From Chryseobacterium sp. KLBC 52 (GTDB taxonomy: Bacteria; Bacteroidota; Bacteroidia; Flavobacteriales; Weeksellaceae), in contig NZ_QDFZ01000001.1 of the NCBI RefSeq assembly GCF_003347605.1, forward strand, positions 186,001 through 250,000: a stretch of 64,000 nucleotides of DNA. Direction: 5' to 3'. How positions within the stretch are numbered: position 1 is the first letter of the stretch; each line of letters opens with the position of its first letter. Shown in pieces: positions 1 to 7,763 of the stretch. The translations under genes were made by a program, and so were the position numbers. The notes beneath the pieces were generated by a model, which saw only the letters and a list, made by a program, of their open reading frames with translations, had not been told where the DNA came from and ran no database searches.

Positions 1-571
1 AGTTCGCAGAAGGAGAATAAATGCATTTGAAATCGTTCGCAAAGGCGTTGCACTCAGCAAAGAAAATACATATAGATATCTGTGCAAATCTGTGCGATCT
101 GTGGGCAAATCTAACAATATCAATCTATATTACATAAATAATTAATCTGTTTAATTCAATAAAAACGGGCTTAGCCCGTTCAAAAAAGATAAAGAGACCT
201 AAGCTATTATTACGCAAAGCCCGCAGAAGGATAATAAATGGCTTTTAAAATCGTTCGCAAAGGCGTTGCTACTCAGCAAAGAAAATACATATAGATATCT
301 GTGCAAATCTGTGCGATTTGTGGGCAAATCTAACATTATCAATCTATATTACATAAATAATTAATTTGTCTAATTCAATAGGAGCGGGCTTTAGCCCGTT
401 TAAACAAAGGAAATATATTCCATTGGCTTTAGCCAAAACTTATAATTATCACAATACTCGCATAGGTTTTTATGAATGGTCGTAAAATCTTTCGCAAAGA
501 CGTTGACTCAGCAAAGAAAATACATATAGATATCTGTGCAAATCTGTGCGATCTGTGGGGAAATCTAAAAA
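1..571. repeat. Three direct copies of an intergenic repeat
   Basis: This stretch has no convincing gene. It holds three direct copies of one sequence, at roughly 1-182, 219-402 and 476-571, the first two about 218 bp apart. Each copy contains the same core, beginning GAAAATACATATAGATATCT at 62, 281 and 516. Copies 1 and 2 end in a GC-rich palindrome (CGGGCTTAGCCCG type); copy 3 is cut short where the isochorismate synthase gene ends. A short open frame at 472-687 lies inside the repeat and the tail of that gene, and I do not regard it as real. The repeat may extend left of the window. Confidence 0.8.
373..445. repeat. Dispersed hairpin repeat (GGGCTTTAGCCC family)
   Basis: The sequence begins ATTCAATAGG, runs into the palindrome GCGGGCTTTAGCCCG, and is followed by a second hairpin, TTGGCTTTAGCCAA. 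A shorter relative lies at 154-181. The same two modules recur in 33505-33672, 34530-34726 and 44472-44596, and the palindrome alone serves as a terminator at 28368-28390. It is probably a small non-autonomous repeat. Whether it is transcribed cannot be told from the sequence. Confidence 0.7.
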
Positions 572-573
572 TA

Positions 574-1542
574 TTAGAAAATAACCAGGTTTTTCAAAAT
601 AGCTTCAGACTTCAGCTCCGTCTCTCTCCATTCTTTTTCCGGATCACTTTGAGCTGTTATTCCACCTCCTACAAAAACATGGACTGAGTCTTTATAAAGT
701 CTTGCACAACGTAGATTGACAAAGTACAGAATACTCTCATCCGTTTCAACCTTGATATAACCAGCATAAAATTCACGGGGAAATTTTTCATATTTACGGA
801 TATTCTCATTGCAAAAATCTTTTGGAATACCACAGACTGCAGGAGTAGGGTGCAGATCCTGAATAATTTTATCAAGATCTTCAGGTTGTATACTGGTCTT
901 AAAATCTGTTCGTAAATGTTTGATATTACCGGAAATATGGTCATAGGTTTCCGACTGGTCTATGTGGTCAGAATAATTTGTCAGAATATTCTGAATATAA
1001 TTGGTAACCGGCTTTTGTTCTTCAATTTCTTTTTCAGACCATTCCTCTGATACCGGAAGAGTTCCGGCAAGGGCCATGGTTTCAAATTCATGAGTACTTT
1101 TATTAAACTTCCCTAATACTTCCGAGAAAGCTCCCATCCAGGCATTTTTTCCATCATTAAAAAGATATCTGAAAGCATTGGGATACGATTTACATAAGTT
1201 TTTAAAACTCTCTGTATAATTCACTGTATGAAAATCTGTAAAGATCTTCCTTCTTGAATAAACAAGCTTTGGCAGATGGTTTTCTTTGATGATTTCAATG
1301 ACTTGTTGTAAAGTTTGACAGTATTCTCCTTTTGTTTCAGCGGAAGAATTTGTGGTATCATCATTCAGAGCTTCATTGGTGATCAAAGTTTGATCAAATT
1401 CAGTGGGATTTATTTCAAAAATATCTCCGCTGAAGCTAATCTGGTCTGAGCCATTGTAAGAAAAAAAGTTAACTGCATTTTTAGTGTTTTTTTTGTCTGC
1501 AGACAATAATCTTTCGTCGAAAGGAAGTTTGAAATAAATCAT
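574..1542 (-). CDS. Isochorismate synthase / chorismate-binding enzyme
   Basis: A 322-residue cytosolic protein of the chorismate-utilising fold (MenF/EntC/PchA group). Family members isomerise chorismate to isochorismate with Mg2+, the first step toward menaquinone or, in some organisms, a catecholate siderophore. Motifs seen are GTLP in the middle, HPTPAVCG near residue 231, REFYAGY near 254, and an acidic C-terminal helix containing the usual Mg-binding glutamates. It is shorter than E. coli MenF because the N-terminal part of the fold is reduced. No siderophore genes are nearby, but a MenI-like thioesterase lies just upstream on the same strand, so a menaquinone role is favoured. A terminator at 1651-1679 separates the two, so this gene probably has its own promoter. 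The start is the ATG at 1542. Confidence 0.85.
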   Translation of the reverse strand: MIYFKLPFDERLLSADKKNTKNAVNFFSYNGSDQISFSGDIFEINPTEFDQTLITNEALNDDTTNSSAETKGEYCQTLQQVIEIIKENHLPKLVYSRRKIFTDFHTVNYTESFKNLCKSYPNAFRYLFNDGKNAWMGAFSEVLGKFNKSTHEFETMALAGTLPVSEEWSEKEIEEQKPVTNYIQNILTNYSDHIDQSETYDHISGNIKHLRTDFKTSIQPEDLDKIIQDLHPTPAVCGIPKDFCNENIRKYEKFPREFYAGYIKVETDESILYFVNLRCARLYKDSVHVFVGGGITAQSDPEKEWRETELKSEAILKNLVIF

Positions 1543-1650
1543 GAGCTATGAAGGAATTTTGAAAATCAACAGCCGGAAATACTATAGAAAATTCCCAGCC
1601 TAATTTTCTTTTTTGCAAAGGTATTACTAGTCTTAAAAATGTCAAAATAA

Positions 1651-1679
1651 AAAGAGCTTAAATTTATTTTAAGCTCTTT
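1651..1679 (-). terminator. Intrinsic terminator of the thioesterase gene
   Basis: The 12-bp arms AAAGAGCTTAAA and TTTAAGCTCTTT are perfect complements around a short A/T loop. A T-rich run follows on the minus strand. It lies 23 bp past the stop codon of the thioesterase gene and ahead of the isochorismate synthase gene. Confidence 0.8.
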
Positions 1680-1701
1680 AATTTTTATGTTGCAGTAAGT
1701 C

Positions 1702-2130
1702 TTATCTGTGAATAATATTATTCGTCATTGTGGTATGATTGATCAAAACTCCTTTTTCATCACGGATTTCAATTTCAGAAACGTGCATTGTTTTGCCTTT
1801 TCTGATAAAGCGTGCTGTAGCAGTTACAATACCATCTTTTTTGCTTCTTAAATGATTGGAATTGATATTGGTTCCCACTCCGTAATATTTTTCGCCATCG
1901 ATAAAAATATTAGACAGGCTTGACCCTAAGGTTTCAGCTAAAACACAGCTTGCTCCTCCGTGCATGATTCCAAAAGGCTGGTGAGTTCTTGGCAGAACAG
2001 GCATGGTTGCGGTAAGGGTTTCATTTTCGAGATCAATATCGATGAATTTGATTTCAAGTGTTTTGGCAAGCGTTACATCGCCCCAGTTATTAATGAATGC
2101 TAATATTTCTTCTTTTGTCTGACCTTTCAT
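1702..2130 (-). CDS. Hotdog thioesterase, MenI/EntH-like
   Basis: A 142-residue single-domain hotdog protein. The motif HGGASCVLAETLGS (about residues 58-71) matches the active-site helix of the YdiI/EntH/MenI group, in which the glutamate after LA is catalytic. MenI hydrolyses 1,4-dihydroxy-2-naphthoyl-CoA in menaquinone synthesis; EntH proofreads enterobactin synthesis; PaaI-like members act on aromatic acyl-CoAs. The isochorismate synthase directly downstream on the same strand makes a menaquinone role the best guess, but substrate cannot be proved from sequence. The start is the ATG at 2130. Confidence 0.75.
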   Translation of the reverse strand: MKGQTKEEILAFINNWGDVTLAKTLEIKFIDIDLENETLTATMPVLPRTHQPFGIMHGGASCVLAETLGSSLSNIFIDGEKYYGVGTNINSNHLRSKKDGIVTATARFIRKGKTMHVSEIEIRDEKGVLINHTTMTNNIIHR

Positions 2131-2154
2131 AATTGATAAATGATGATTAATTTT

Positions 2155-2216
2155 GCTTCTAGCTTCTAGCTTCTAGCTTCTAGCTTCTAGCTTCTAGCTT
2201 CTAGCTTCTAGCTTCT
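2155..2216. repeat. Perfect heptanucleotide tandem repeat (AGCTTCT)
   Basis: Eight complete uninterrupted copies of AGCTTCT follow a 6-bp partial copy (GCTTCT). The stop codon of the downstream acyltransferase gene (2201-2203 on the minus strand) is formed by this array, whose minus-strand reading GAAGCTAGAAGCTAG encodes the last residues E-A-R-S and TAG. A perfect array of this kind is likely to vary in copy number between strains. Confidence 0.95.
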
Positions 2217-2797
2217 GACTCAGTTCCCATAATATTAGGATTCCAGTTTTCCGGGACTTTAGGAACAATGTCATTTTTGACATAATAGTCCTGAATTTCC
2301 TGCATGATTTCTGAAAAAGGGACTGATGCAATTCTTTCATAAGGAATGGTGTAGCCCAGGTAAACAATTTTTCTTTTAAAATCACCTGCTGCCAGCACAA
2401 TAGGAACTTTTGCAGCCAAAGCCATATGATAGAATCCTTTTCTCCATTTCGGTACCCAGCTTCTGGTTCCTTCCGGAGTAATCACAAGACTGAAATCTTC
2501 TTTAGAGAACTGATTGGCTACGAAATTTACAAGATCATTTTTCTGGCTTCTGTCGATCCCGATACCTCCAAGTCCTTTTACGATACTACCATACCAGGCT
2601 TTGGTATGTGCATCTTTAATGATAATTTTTAAAGGTTTCTCCAAAGACCAATAGGCGAAATTTCCTAAAATGTATTCCATATTATGGGTATGTGGTGCTA
2701 CCACCAGGATACACCTGTTCAGATTGTTGACATCGCCCTGTAGAACGACTTTCCAACCTAATACTTTTAACATTGCTTTGCCTAACAGCTTTTTCAT
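2201..2797 (-). CDS. PlsC-type lysophospholipid acyltransferase
   Basis: A 198-residue protein of the glycerolipid acyltransferase family, which transfers an acyl chain to a lysophospholipid or related acceptor at the inner membrane. The clear family block is ITPEGTRS with WRKGFYHMA behind it (about residues 107-126), the acceptor-binding motif. The catalytic motif is normally H-x4-D; here it reads H36-T-H-N-M-E41, with glutamate in the acidic position. This may be tolerated or may signal a changed acceptor. The last four residues and the stop are encoded by the heptad array at 2155-2216, so they carry no conserved information. The start is the ATG at 2797. Confidence 0.8.
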   Translation of the reverse strand: MKKLLGKAMLKVLGWKVVLQGDVNNLNRCILVVAPHTHNMEYILGNFAYWSLEKPLKIIIKDAHTKAWYGSIVKGLGGIGIDRSQKNDLVNFVANQFSKEDFSLVITPEGTRSWVPKWRKGFYHMALAAKVPIVLAAGDFKRKIVYLGYTIPYERIASVPFSEIMQEIQDYYVKNDIVPKVPENWNPNIMGTESEARS

Positions 2798-2820
2798 AGA
2801 TTTCTTGGATTAAAAACAAA

Positions 2821-2849
2821 AAAGTATAACCAAACTTTGGTTATACTTT
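2821..2849 (-). terminator. Strong intrinsic terminator behind the 20-residue ORF
   Basis: AAAGTATAACCAAA and TTTGGTTATACTTT are perfect 14-bp complements around a single C. On the minus strand the hairpin runs straight into a T-rich tail (TTTTTTGTTTTTA). It lies between the small ORF at 2876-2938 and the acyltransferase start at 2797. Its position implies a short independent transcript ending here. Confidence 0.8.
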
Positions 2850-2875
2850 ACAAATATATTGAAATATTATTGCTC

Positions 2876-2938
2876 TTAAAACAAACCGCTAATTAAATCT
2901 ACGATTTTCATTACGAATTCCATTGCAAATTGTATCAT
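2876..2938 (-). CDS. Possible 20-residue hydrophobic peptide
   Basis: ATG to TAA, 20 codons, beginning MIQFAMEFVMKIV and ending LISGLF. The peptide is mostly hydrophobic with one E, one K and one D spaced so that it could form an amphipathic or membrane helix. No family is recognised. Support for its being real is the perfect hairpin terminator 27 bp downstream and the fact that the ORF fills an otherwise empty 315-bp gap between two same-strand genes. Against it: it is very short and no clear ribosome-binding site is seen. It could equally be part of a small untranslated RNA. It resembles the general build of small membrane toxins or modulin-like peptides, but no function is assigned. Confidence 0.4.
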   Translation of the reverse strand: MIQFAMEFVMKIVDLISGLF

Positions 2939-3112
2939 GATAAGGCTGTGTTTTTGATTGGTTGGTTATTAAATTTTAGCTTTACGAAATTAAAACTTTT
3001 TTTTCACATAAGAAACTAAATGAGGTTTTATTTTCACTTTTCTGAGAGAAGAAGGGTGTGAATTTCAAACGGTTGCCATCCACCCACACCTCCTACCACT
3101 CTCTGAAGTTAA

Positions 3113-4834
3113 TTATTTAGTTTGTATGGAAATTTCGTTTTTTCCGTCTTTGATTTTGATGTCCATATCTTTATTTGATTTTTTGATAGTAGACACTGCA
3201 GAATCAATTACTTTCTTTGCCTGGTTGTTCGGAACTTTTTTACCGTTTACAATGATGCTGTCTTTGTCATCTGAGTTGTATTCGATGCTGGAACCGTTTA
3301 CCGTAATTTTATTTTTTTCAATTCGGACATTGTTATGGTCTTCATTGCTGTCCTGATCTTCATCATTGATCCCGTCTCCGTCTAAATCTCCGTCCATGTG
3401 AATACGGTCTTTATTCATAGAGATCACCACTGCTTTTTGCGGAACTACAAGTTCATAATCTAGGCTGTAATCTCTGAATCTGTGCTCGTATGGATATTTG
3501 ATATAGTTGGGAAGTAATATTTTGTTATTTACCACTTCTACAGGAACCGTAAGCTGAATAGGGAAGTTATATCCTTTTCCTTCTTTTTTAATAATCAGAT
3601 AAGGGGTTTTGATATCTGGTTTTCTGGTTACATCTACAGAAATATAATCTTCTTCATACACTGTTCTTTTATCAGAATAAATATCATTGTTGTACCCTTT
3701 GAAATTCTGGGGAATGTTGATCTGTTTTACATCTACATACACGGTATCTGAAGTGGTGTTGATGGCAACATTTTCTACATCTTCCTTGCTTCCTCTGTAG
3801 ATCATGTCTTTCTTAGCCATGCTGATTCCGAAGTAAGTTCCAAGTCCGATCAAAAGAAGGAATAAACCACCTACAACCCATCCGATATTTCTCAGTTTTG
3901 TTTTCGGAGAGAAGATCTTGATGCTTAATAAGCTGAAAAGAATTGCCGGGATTAAACTTCCGATCACCATCATCGCTGCCAGTACTTTATCAAGTCCCTG
4001 ATCGTCCATATAGAATCTGATTTCATTAGCTCCGGGGAAATCTGTATCCATCCCGAAAAGACCGAATAAAACAAATACTCCTATTATGCTTCCTACCGCC
4101 ATCAATACGAAGAATCCTCCTACGATATACTTGAATACATTCCAGATTCCGCTGCTTGCGTTGTTGATATATGGCTTGTTTTCGTTGTATATTTCTCCGA
4201 CCCTCTGAGTAGATTCATTGGCAAACTGTACCAATTTATTAGACTCATTCTTAAGATTGTCGAAGTTCATAGGCTTTCCCTGCATTTTCAGGAAATCTGC
4301 TGCTGTTTCAGCTTTTGGAAGTACGATCCAAAGGATTACATATAAAAGACCTATTAATGAAGAGGAGATTGCTGCTGTAAAAATTCCTAGTACGAAGATT
4401 CCCAGCCAAATTGCTCTCATGGTAGTAATATCCATTCCTACATATTGAGCTAAACCTGCACAAACCCCTGCTACTTTTTGTTTTTCCGGATCACGGAACA
4501 ATTGTTTTTTATCGGTATAGTTGGATCCAGAATATTGTTTTCTGGAAGATGTTTTTTCAGAAAAATAAGCTTCTTCCTGTTCTTCGATTTTTTCAGGACT
4601 TCCGATTTGTGCGATTACCTTTTCTACATCGGTATCGTTGATCACTTCACGTTTTCCTAAAGAATCTTTGAAAATCTCCACCATTCTTATTTCTATGTCA
4701 TGCATTACTTCATCAGCCTCAGAAGCATCCAGAGAGCTTCTCAGTGCATTCAGGTAATCGCTGAGCTTTATATATGCGTGTTCTTCTATGGTAAAAGAAA
4801 AACCTGCGAGTCCTATTGAGAGTGTCTTGTTCAT
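3113..4834 (-). CDS. PspC-domain membrane protein
   Basis: A 573-residue inner-membrane protein. The N-terminal 90 residues form a soluble helical region. A PspC domain follows at about 113-177 (KVAGVCAGLAQY, then a long hydrophobic stretch and LPKAE). Three further membrane segments lie around 230-345, and the last 230 residues are hydrophilic with an acidic D/N-rich patch near 475-500 (DGDGINDEDQDSNED). PspC domains act in envelope-stress sensing; in Bacteroidota such proteins usually sit next to a PadR-type regulator, as here, where padR lies 11 bp upstream in the same transcription unit. The specific role is not known. The start is the ATG at 4834. Confidence 0.8.
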   Translation of the reverse strand: MNKTLSIGLAGFSFTIEEHAYIKLSDYLNALRSSLDASEADEVMHDIEIRMVEIFKDSLGKREVINDTDVEKVIAQIGSPEKIEEQEEAYFSEKTSSRKQYSGSNYTDKKQLFRDPEKQKVAGVCAGLAQYVGMDITTMRAIWLGIFVLGIFTAAISSSLIGLLYVILWIVLPKAETAADFLKMQGKPMNFDNLKNESNKLVQFANESTQRVGEIYNENKPYINNASSGIWNVFKYIVGGFFVLMAVGSIIGVFVLFGLFGMDTDFPGANEIRFYMDDQGLDKVLAAMMVIGSLIPAILFSLLSIKIFSPKTKLRNIGWVVGGLFLLLIGLGTYFGISMAKKDMIYRGSKEDVENVAINTTSDTVYVDVKQINIPQNFKGYNNDIYSDKRTVYEEDYISVDVTRKPDIKTPYLIIKKEGKGYNFPIQLTVPVEVVNNKILLPNYIKYPYEHRFRDYSLDYELVVPQKAVVISMNKDRIHMDGDLDGDGINDEDQDSNEDHNNVRIEKNKITVNGSSIEYNSDDKDSIIVNGKKVPNNQAKKVIDSAVSTIKKSNKDMDIKIKDGKNEISIQTK

Positions 4835-4845
4835 AGCTTTGTTTT

Positions 4846-5175
4846 TTAATTTTGTTGGGTGATTTGGTTTACTGAGGCTGTCAGTTCATTCCATGTATTG
4901 AGTAGTTCATCCAGGAAAAGTTTTCCTTTTTCTGTGATCTGATAATATTTTCTGGGTGGTCCTCCTGTAGATTCTTCCCATCTGTAAGAGAGAAACTCTC
5001 CGTTTTTAAGTCTTGTAAGAAGAGGGTAGAGGGTCCCTTCCACTACATCCAGTTTTCCTTTTTTCAGTTCGTCAATAAGATCAGAAACATACATTTCGCG
5101 ATTATTGATGAGACTTAGAATACAGAATTCCAGAATTCCTTTTCGCATTTGCGCTTTGGTATTTTCGGTATTCAT
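4846..5175 (-). CDS. PadR-family transcriptional regulator
   Basis: A 109-residue winged-helix protein. Family marks are the opening KGILEFCILSLI, the recognition region EGTLYPLLTRL and the wing RKYYQITEKG (about residues 74-83). PadR proteins repress their own operon and are released by a ligand or a stress signal. This one is the first gene of a two-gene unit with the PspC-domain protein and presumably controls it. The downstream half is short, as in subfamily 2 PadR proteins. The 540-bp region upstream would hold its promoter. Confidence 0.88.
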   Translation of the reverse strand: MNTENTKAQMRKGILEFCILSLINNREMYVSDLIDELKKGKLDVVEGTLYPLLTRLKNGEFLSYRWEESTGGPPRKYYQITEKGKLFLDELLNTWNELTASVNQITQQN

Positions 5176-5447
5176 CTTTGATAAGTTTTGTTAATTAGTT
5201 ATATTTTTAGAAAAATGCCCCTAGCTAGCTGAGCCTATTCTAATTTTACATTACAAAGATATGTAAATAAAATGGTATTATGCAATACAAAGTAGTGAAA
5301 TTTTTAAAATAAATTGTTTAAAATGTTGAAAATCAATATAATAATTTTAATCATCAATTTTGAGTCAAACGGATTTTAGAAGAAAATGTCTGAGAATTTT
5401 TAAATTTTTACATAGAATTTTGAAAATTGGAGAGAAAAAATGATCTT

Positions 5448-5500
5448 TTATCACTTATCACTTATCACTTATCACTTATCATTTATCACTTATCACTCAT
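5448..5500. repeat. Heptanucleotide repeat (TTATCAC)
   Basis: About seven copies of TTATCAC with one or two substitutions, directly in front of the conserved element at 5503-5590. The second copy of that element (44651-44758) is also preceded by a 7-bp-period array (ATTCATC type, 44614-44641). Confidence 0.85.
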
Positions 5501-5502
5501 GT

Positions 5503-5590
5503 TCTAGCCCCGATAGCAGCGGTTACCCCACAGCAGCTATGGCTTTAGGCAGGCGCGAGGAGTAAGAGCGGATAGCGGGAGACAGCTCCT
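5503..5590 (+). ncRNA. Candidate structured RNA element, copy 1
   Basis: The block starts CTAGCCCCGATAGCAGCGGT and ends GAGCGGATAGCGGGA with a variable middle. Copy 2 at 44651-44758 keeps both ends almost unchanged while the middle differs in sequence and length. Two conserved GC-rich ends around a variable centre suggest a folded RNA. I recall similar sequences scattered in flavobacterial genomes, possibly the Flavo-1 RNA motif, but that match is from memory. No gene follows for about 125 bp. Orientation is assigned from the similarity to that motif and is uncertain. The rest of the 5176-5714 gap is AT-rich, with the heptad repeat and a promoter. Confidence 0.5.
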
Positions 5591-5647
5591 TATTATGAAT
5601 AGGCTTTTATTGAAAAGGTAATTCTGCCAGATAATGAGACCGGTGTT

Positions 5648-5677
5648 TTGATATCGGTATTATGATTCGTATTTTTG
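5648..5677 (+). promoter_or_regulatory. Bacteroidota-type promoter
   Basis: TTG at 5648-5650, 19 bp, then TATTTTTG at 5670-5677 match the flavobacterial -33 TTG / -7 TAnnTTTG pattern. Transcription would start near 5682 and give a leader of about 33 nt before the ATG at 5715. Confidence 0.6.
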
Positions 5678-5714
5678 TTAGCAATAAAAAACACCTAAAT
5701 CATTTACTAGTACC

Positions 5715-6416
5715 ATGAATATTTTGAATAAGTACAAGCACTTATCGTCATTCCTTTTATTGGGTCCCTTATATTTCGGACAGTATCAGTTTGAGGTTAA
5801 AAATGTATCAAAAAGTTATGATGCCGTCATCCAGATAGAAGATTGTTACGACGACAGATGCGGAGGAAAGGGAACGGTGGAGCTGTTTGATCATAAAAAC
5901 AGCAAGGTACAGACTTTTGTCTCAGAGGATCTGGTTTTATATACAGAACAAGGTCAAAAGCCGATCCAGGGGAAATTGATCCCCCTTTTGAAAGATCAAC
6001 GGGCTGTGATTATAGATGACTTTAATTTTGATGGAACGGAAGATGTTGCGGTAAGGAACGGAAATATGGGAAATTACAGCGGGGCATCTTATGACGTATA
6101 TGTCTTCAACAAAACAAGAATGGGGTTTGTAAAAAGCGATGAACTTACAGAACTGGGTTCAAACGGCCTGGATATCTTTGATGTTGATACCCATCATAAA
6201 CGTCTTATTTCCTATGGGAAATCCGGGTGCTGTGATTTTTTTACCACAGAATATGCTGTAATTCCGAATAAAGGGCTGGAAAAGGTCCTCGAAAAACAAG
6301 AGGATATGAGTATTGAAGGTAGTGTAAAAGTAATCACTAAAGAAAAAATAAATAATAAATGGATTACCAAAACAAAGGTATATCCGTCTGATCAATATAA
6401 CAGAAATAAGAAGTAA
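5715..6416 (+). CDS. Secreted protein with XAC2610-like features
   Basis: A 233-residue protein with an N-terminal hydrophobic segment ending near LYFGQ (about residue 23), so probably exported to the periplasm. The middle has an acidic DFNFDGTEDVAVRNGN stretch (about 102-117), typical of VCBS/XAC2610-type secreted proteins, where aspartates may bind calcium. Cysteines occur as C43...C48 and as a CC pair near 173. No enzyme motif is recognised. It is followed after one base by the HD-domain gene, so the two are probably co-transcribed from the promoter at 5648-5677, although their functions show no obvious link. Confidence 0.7.
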   Translation: MNILNKYKHLSSFLLLGPLYFGQYQFEVKNVSKSYDAVIQIEDCYDDRCGGKGTVELFDHKNSKVQTFVSEDLVLYTEQGQKPIQGKLIPLLKDQRAVIIDDFNFDGTEDVAVRNGNMGNYSGASYDVYVFNKTRMGFVKSDELTELGSNGLDIFDVDTHHKRLISYGKSGCCDFFTTEYAVIPNKGLEKVLEKQEDMSIEGSVKVITKEKINNKWITKTKVYPSDQYNRNKK

Positions 6417-6417
6417 A

Positions 6418-7008
6418 ATGAAAATTCAGAAAGAGATCGATTTTATTCTGGCAGTAGATGCGCTTAAAAATGTACAACGACGAAACTATAATGCGGATGA
6501 TTCCCGAAGAGAGAATACGGCGGAACATTCCTGGCAGATTATTATTCTGGCTCAAATCCTTTATCCTTATGCTAAAAACCGTGCAGATATAGATTTGCTA
6601 AGGGTGATAAGAATGCTTTCTATCCACGATCTTGTAGAGATTGAGGCCGGAGATACTTTTATTTTTGATGAAAAAGCCATGGTAGGAAAGTTTGAAAGAG
6701 AGAAAGCTTCTGCTCAGAAAATCTTTGGAATTCTGGATGAACCTTTGCGTACTGAATTTTTTAATTTATGGCTGGAGTTTGAAGATGAGAAAACACCAGA
6801 CGCTATTTTTGCGTGTGGGATCGACAGAATCATGCCGTTTATCTTAAATTCTCATACTACCGGAAAAAGCTGGACTGAAGCCGCAGTAACGGAAAGGCAA
6901 ATCCGAAATATGCTTGAAAATGCAATCAGCAGAGCATCCGATGAAATGGGGGAGGCTTTTGAACTTTTATTGACTAAAAGTCTGGAAACAGAAAAAGTAC
7001 TGAAGTAA
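6418..7008 (+). CDS. HD-domain hydrolase (YfbR/5'-nucleotidase-like)
   Basis: A 196-residue cytosolic HD-superfamily protein. Metal ligands visible are the histidine in ENTAEHSWQ (about residue 40), the HD pair in SIHDLVEIEAGD (about 65) and a later aspartate in CGIDRIMP. This pattern is that of the YfbR/HDDC2 group, which removes phosphate from deoxynucleoside monophosphates. The start codon follows the stop of the preceding gene after one base, so translation is probably coupled. It is closed by the bidirectional terminator at 7031-7060. Confidence 0.8.
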   Translation: MKIQKEIDFILAVDALKNVQRRNYNADDSRRENTAEHSWQIIILAQILYPYAKNRADIDLLRVIRMLSIHDLVEIEAGDTFIFDEKAMVGKFEREKASAQKIFGILDEPLRTEFFNLWLEFEDEKTPDAIFACGIDRIMPFILNSHTTGKSWTEAAVTERQIRNMLENAISRASDEMGEAFELLLTKSLETEKVLK

Positions 7009-7030
7009 TTTCAATGAAAAATATATAAAG

Positions 7031-7060
7031 TTTCGGGCGGCCAAAGGCCGCCCGAAATTT
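7031..7060. terminator. Bidirectional terminator
   Basis: TTTCGGGCGGCC and GGCCGCCCGAAA pair perfectly around AAA, with T-rich flanks on both strands. It lies between the convergent HD-domain and thioesterase genes. Confidence 0.9.
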
Positions 7061-7063
7061 TAT

Positions 7064-7447
7064 TTATAGTATCTGGATTGGTTTCTTGAATTCGTCAATC
7101 GCAACAAAAGTAAAATCACCTATAATTGCTTTTTCTCTTTCATAGGAGTACATCTGTTCGGTGTAAATCTCAACATTTACTTTCATACTGGTTTTTCCCA
7201 CGTATGAAACTTTCCCGATCAGTTCCACAATGGTTCCGGCAGGAATAGGCTTTTTGAAATCGATCTTATCGCTGCTTACCGTTACCACTCTTTTTCTGGC
7301 AAAACGGGTTGCGGTGATAAAAGCTACCTCATCCATCAGCTGCATTGCAGTACCTCCAAAAAGGGTATCGTAATGATTGGTGGTGTTGGGGAAAACCGCT
7401 TTAAAGATTCTGGTTTCGGATGCTTCAATTCTTTCTTCTGTAGTCAT
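7064..7447 (-). CDS. Acyl-CoA thioesterase (hotdog, YciA/BACH type)
   Basis: A 127-residue single hotdog domain. The block FPNTTNHYDTLFGGTAMQLMDE (about residues 19-40, quoted here as NHYDTLFGG and MQLMDE) holds the catalytic aspartate of the BACH/YciA acyl-CoA hydrolases. It hydrolyses acyl-CoA to free acid and CoA; chain length cannot be told. A cobalamin riboswitch lies 133 bp upstream on the same strand with no other ORF between, so this gene appears to be B12-regulated, which is unusual for the family. The start is the ATG at 7447. Confidence 0.85.
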   Translation of the reverse strand: MTTEERIEASETRIFKAVFPNTTNHYDTLFGGTAMQLMDEVAFITATRFARKRVVTVSSDKIDFKKPIPAGTIVELIGKVSYVGKTSMKVNVEIYTEQMYSYEREKAIIGDFTFVAIDEFKKPIQIL

Positions 7448-7579
7448 ATATCATTATTAATTAAAGCGATAGGAAATGATTGGAAACAACAGAATAATGA
7501 CAGGAACTTATAGAATTCCTGAAACAATCCATCAGATCAATACAACTTCAAATCGCGAAAGTTACATGTTTAAGAAAAA

Positions 7580-7728
7580 GGCAGGTCTCCTGACTTGTAA
7601 CATCATTTATCTCCTTCCCATGCCTCGCACAGTGGATCTTTGATAAAGACTTCAGTTACTTTACAGTTGCGCGACAGTCCGTGATTTTCACACGGTTCCC
7701 TTTTAATCTGCAGTGATGCAGAACCAAT
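7580..7728 (-). promoter_or_regulatory. Cobalamin riboswitch
   Basis: Read on the minus strand, the region contains AAAAGGGAACCGTGTGAAAA, then CGGACTGTCGCGCAACTGTAA, CCACTG, ATGGGAAGG and the B12 box AGTCAGGAGACCTGCC, in the canonical order and spacing. This is a clear match to the adenosylcobalamin-class riboswitch. Its 3' end lies 133 nt before the thioesterase ATG. No strong terminator hairpin is seen in between (only CAGGAA/TTCCTG without a T-run), so control may act on translation or through another fold. Confidence 0.93.
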
Positions 7729-7763
7729 TTCTGTGATGAATAAGCGTAAAAACTTTTCGAATG

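Noticed and set aside
472..687. Plus-strand open frame of 71 codons
   Set aside because: Lies in the direct repeat and the end of the isochorismate synthase gene; the other repeat copies do not keep the frame.
5448..5500. Possible CRISPR repeats
   Set aside because: Units are 7 bp without spacers; a tandem array, not CRISPR. The same holds for the arrays at 2155 and 44614.
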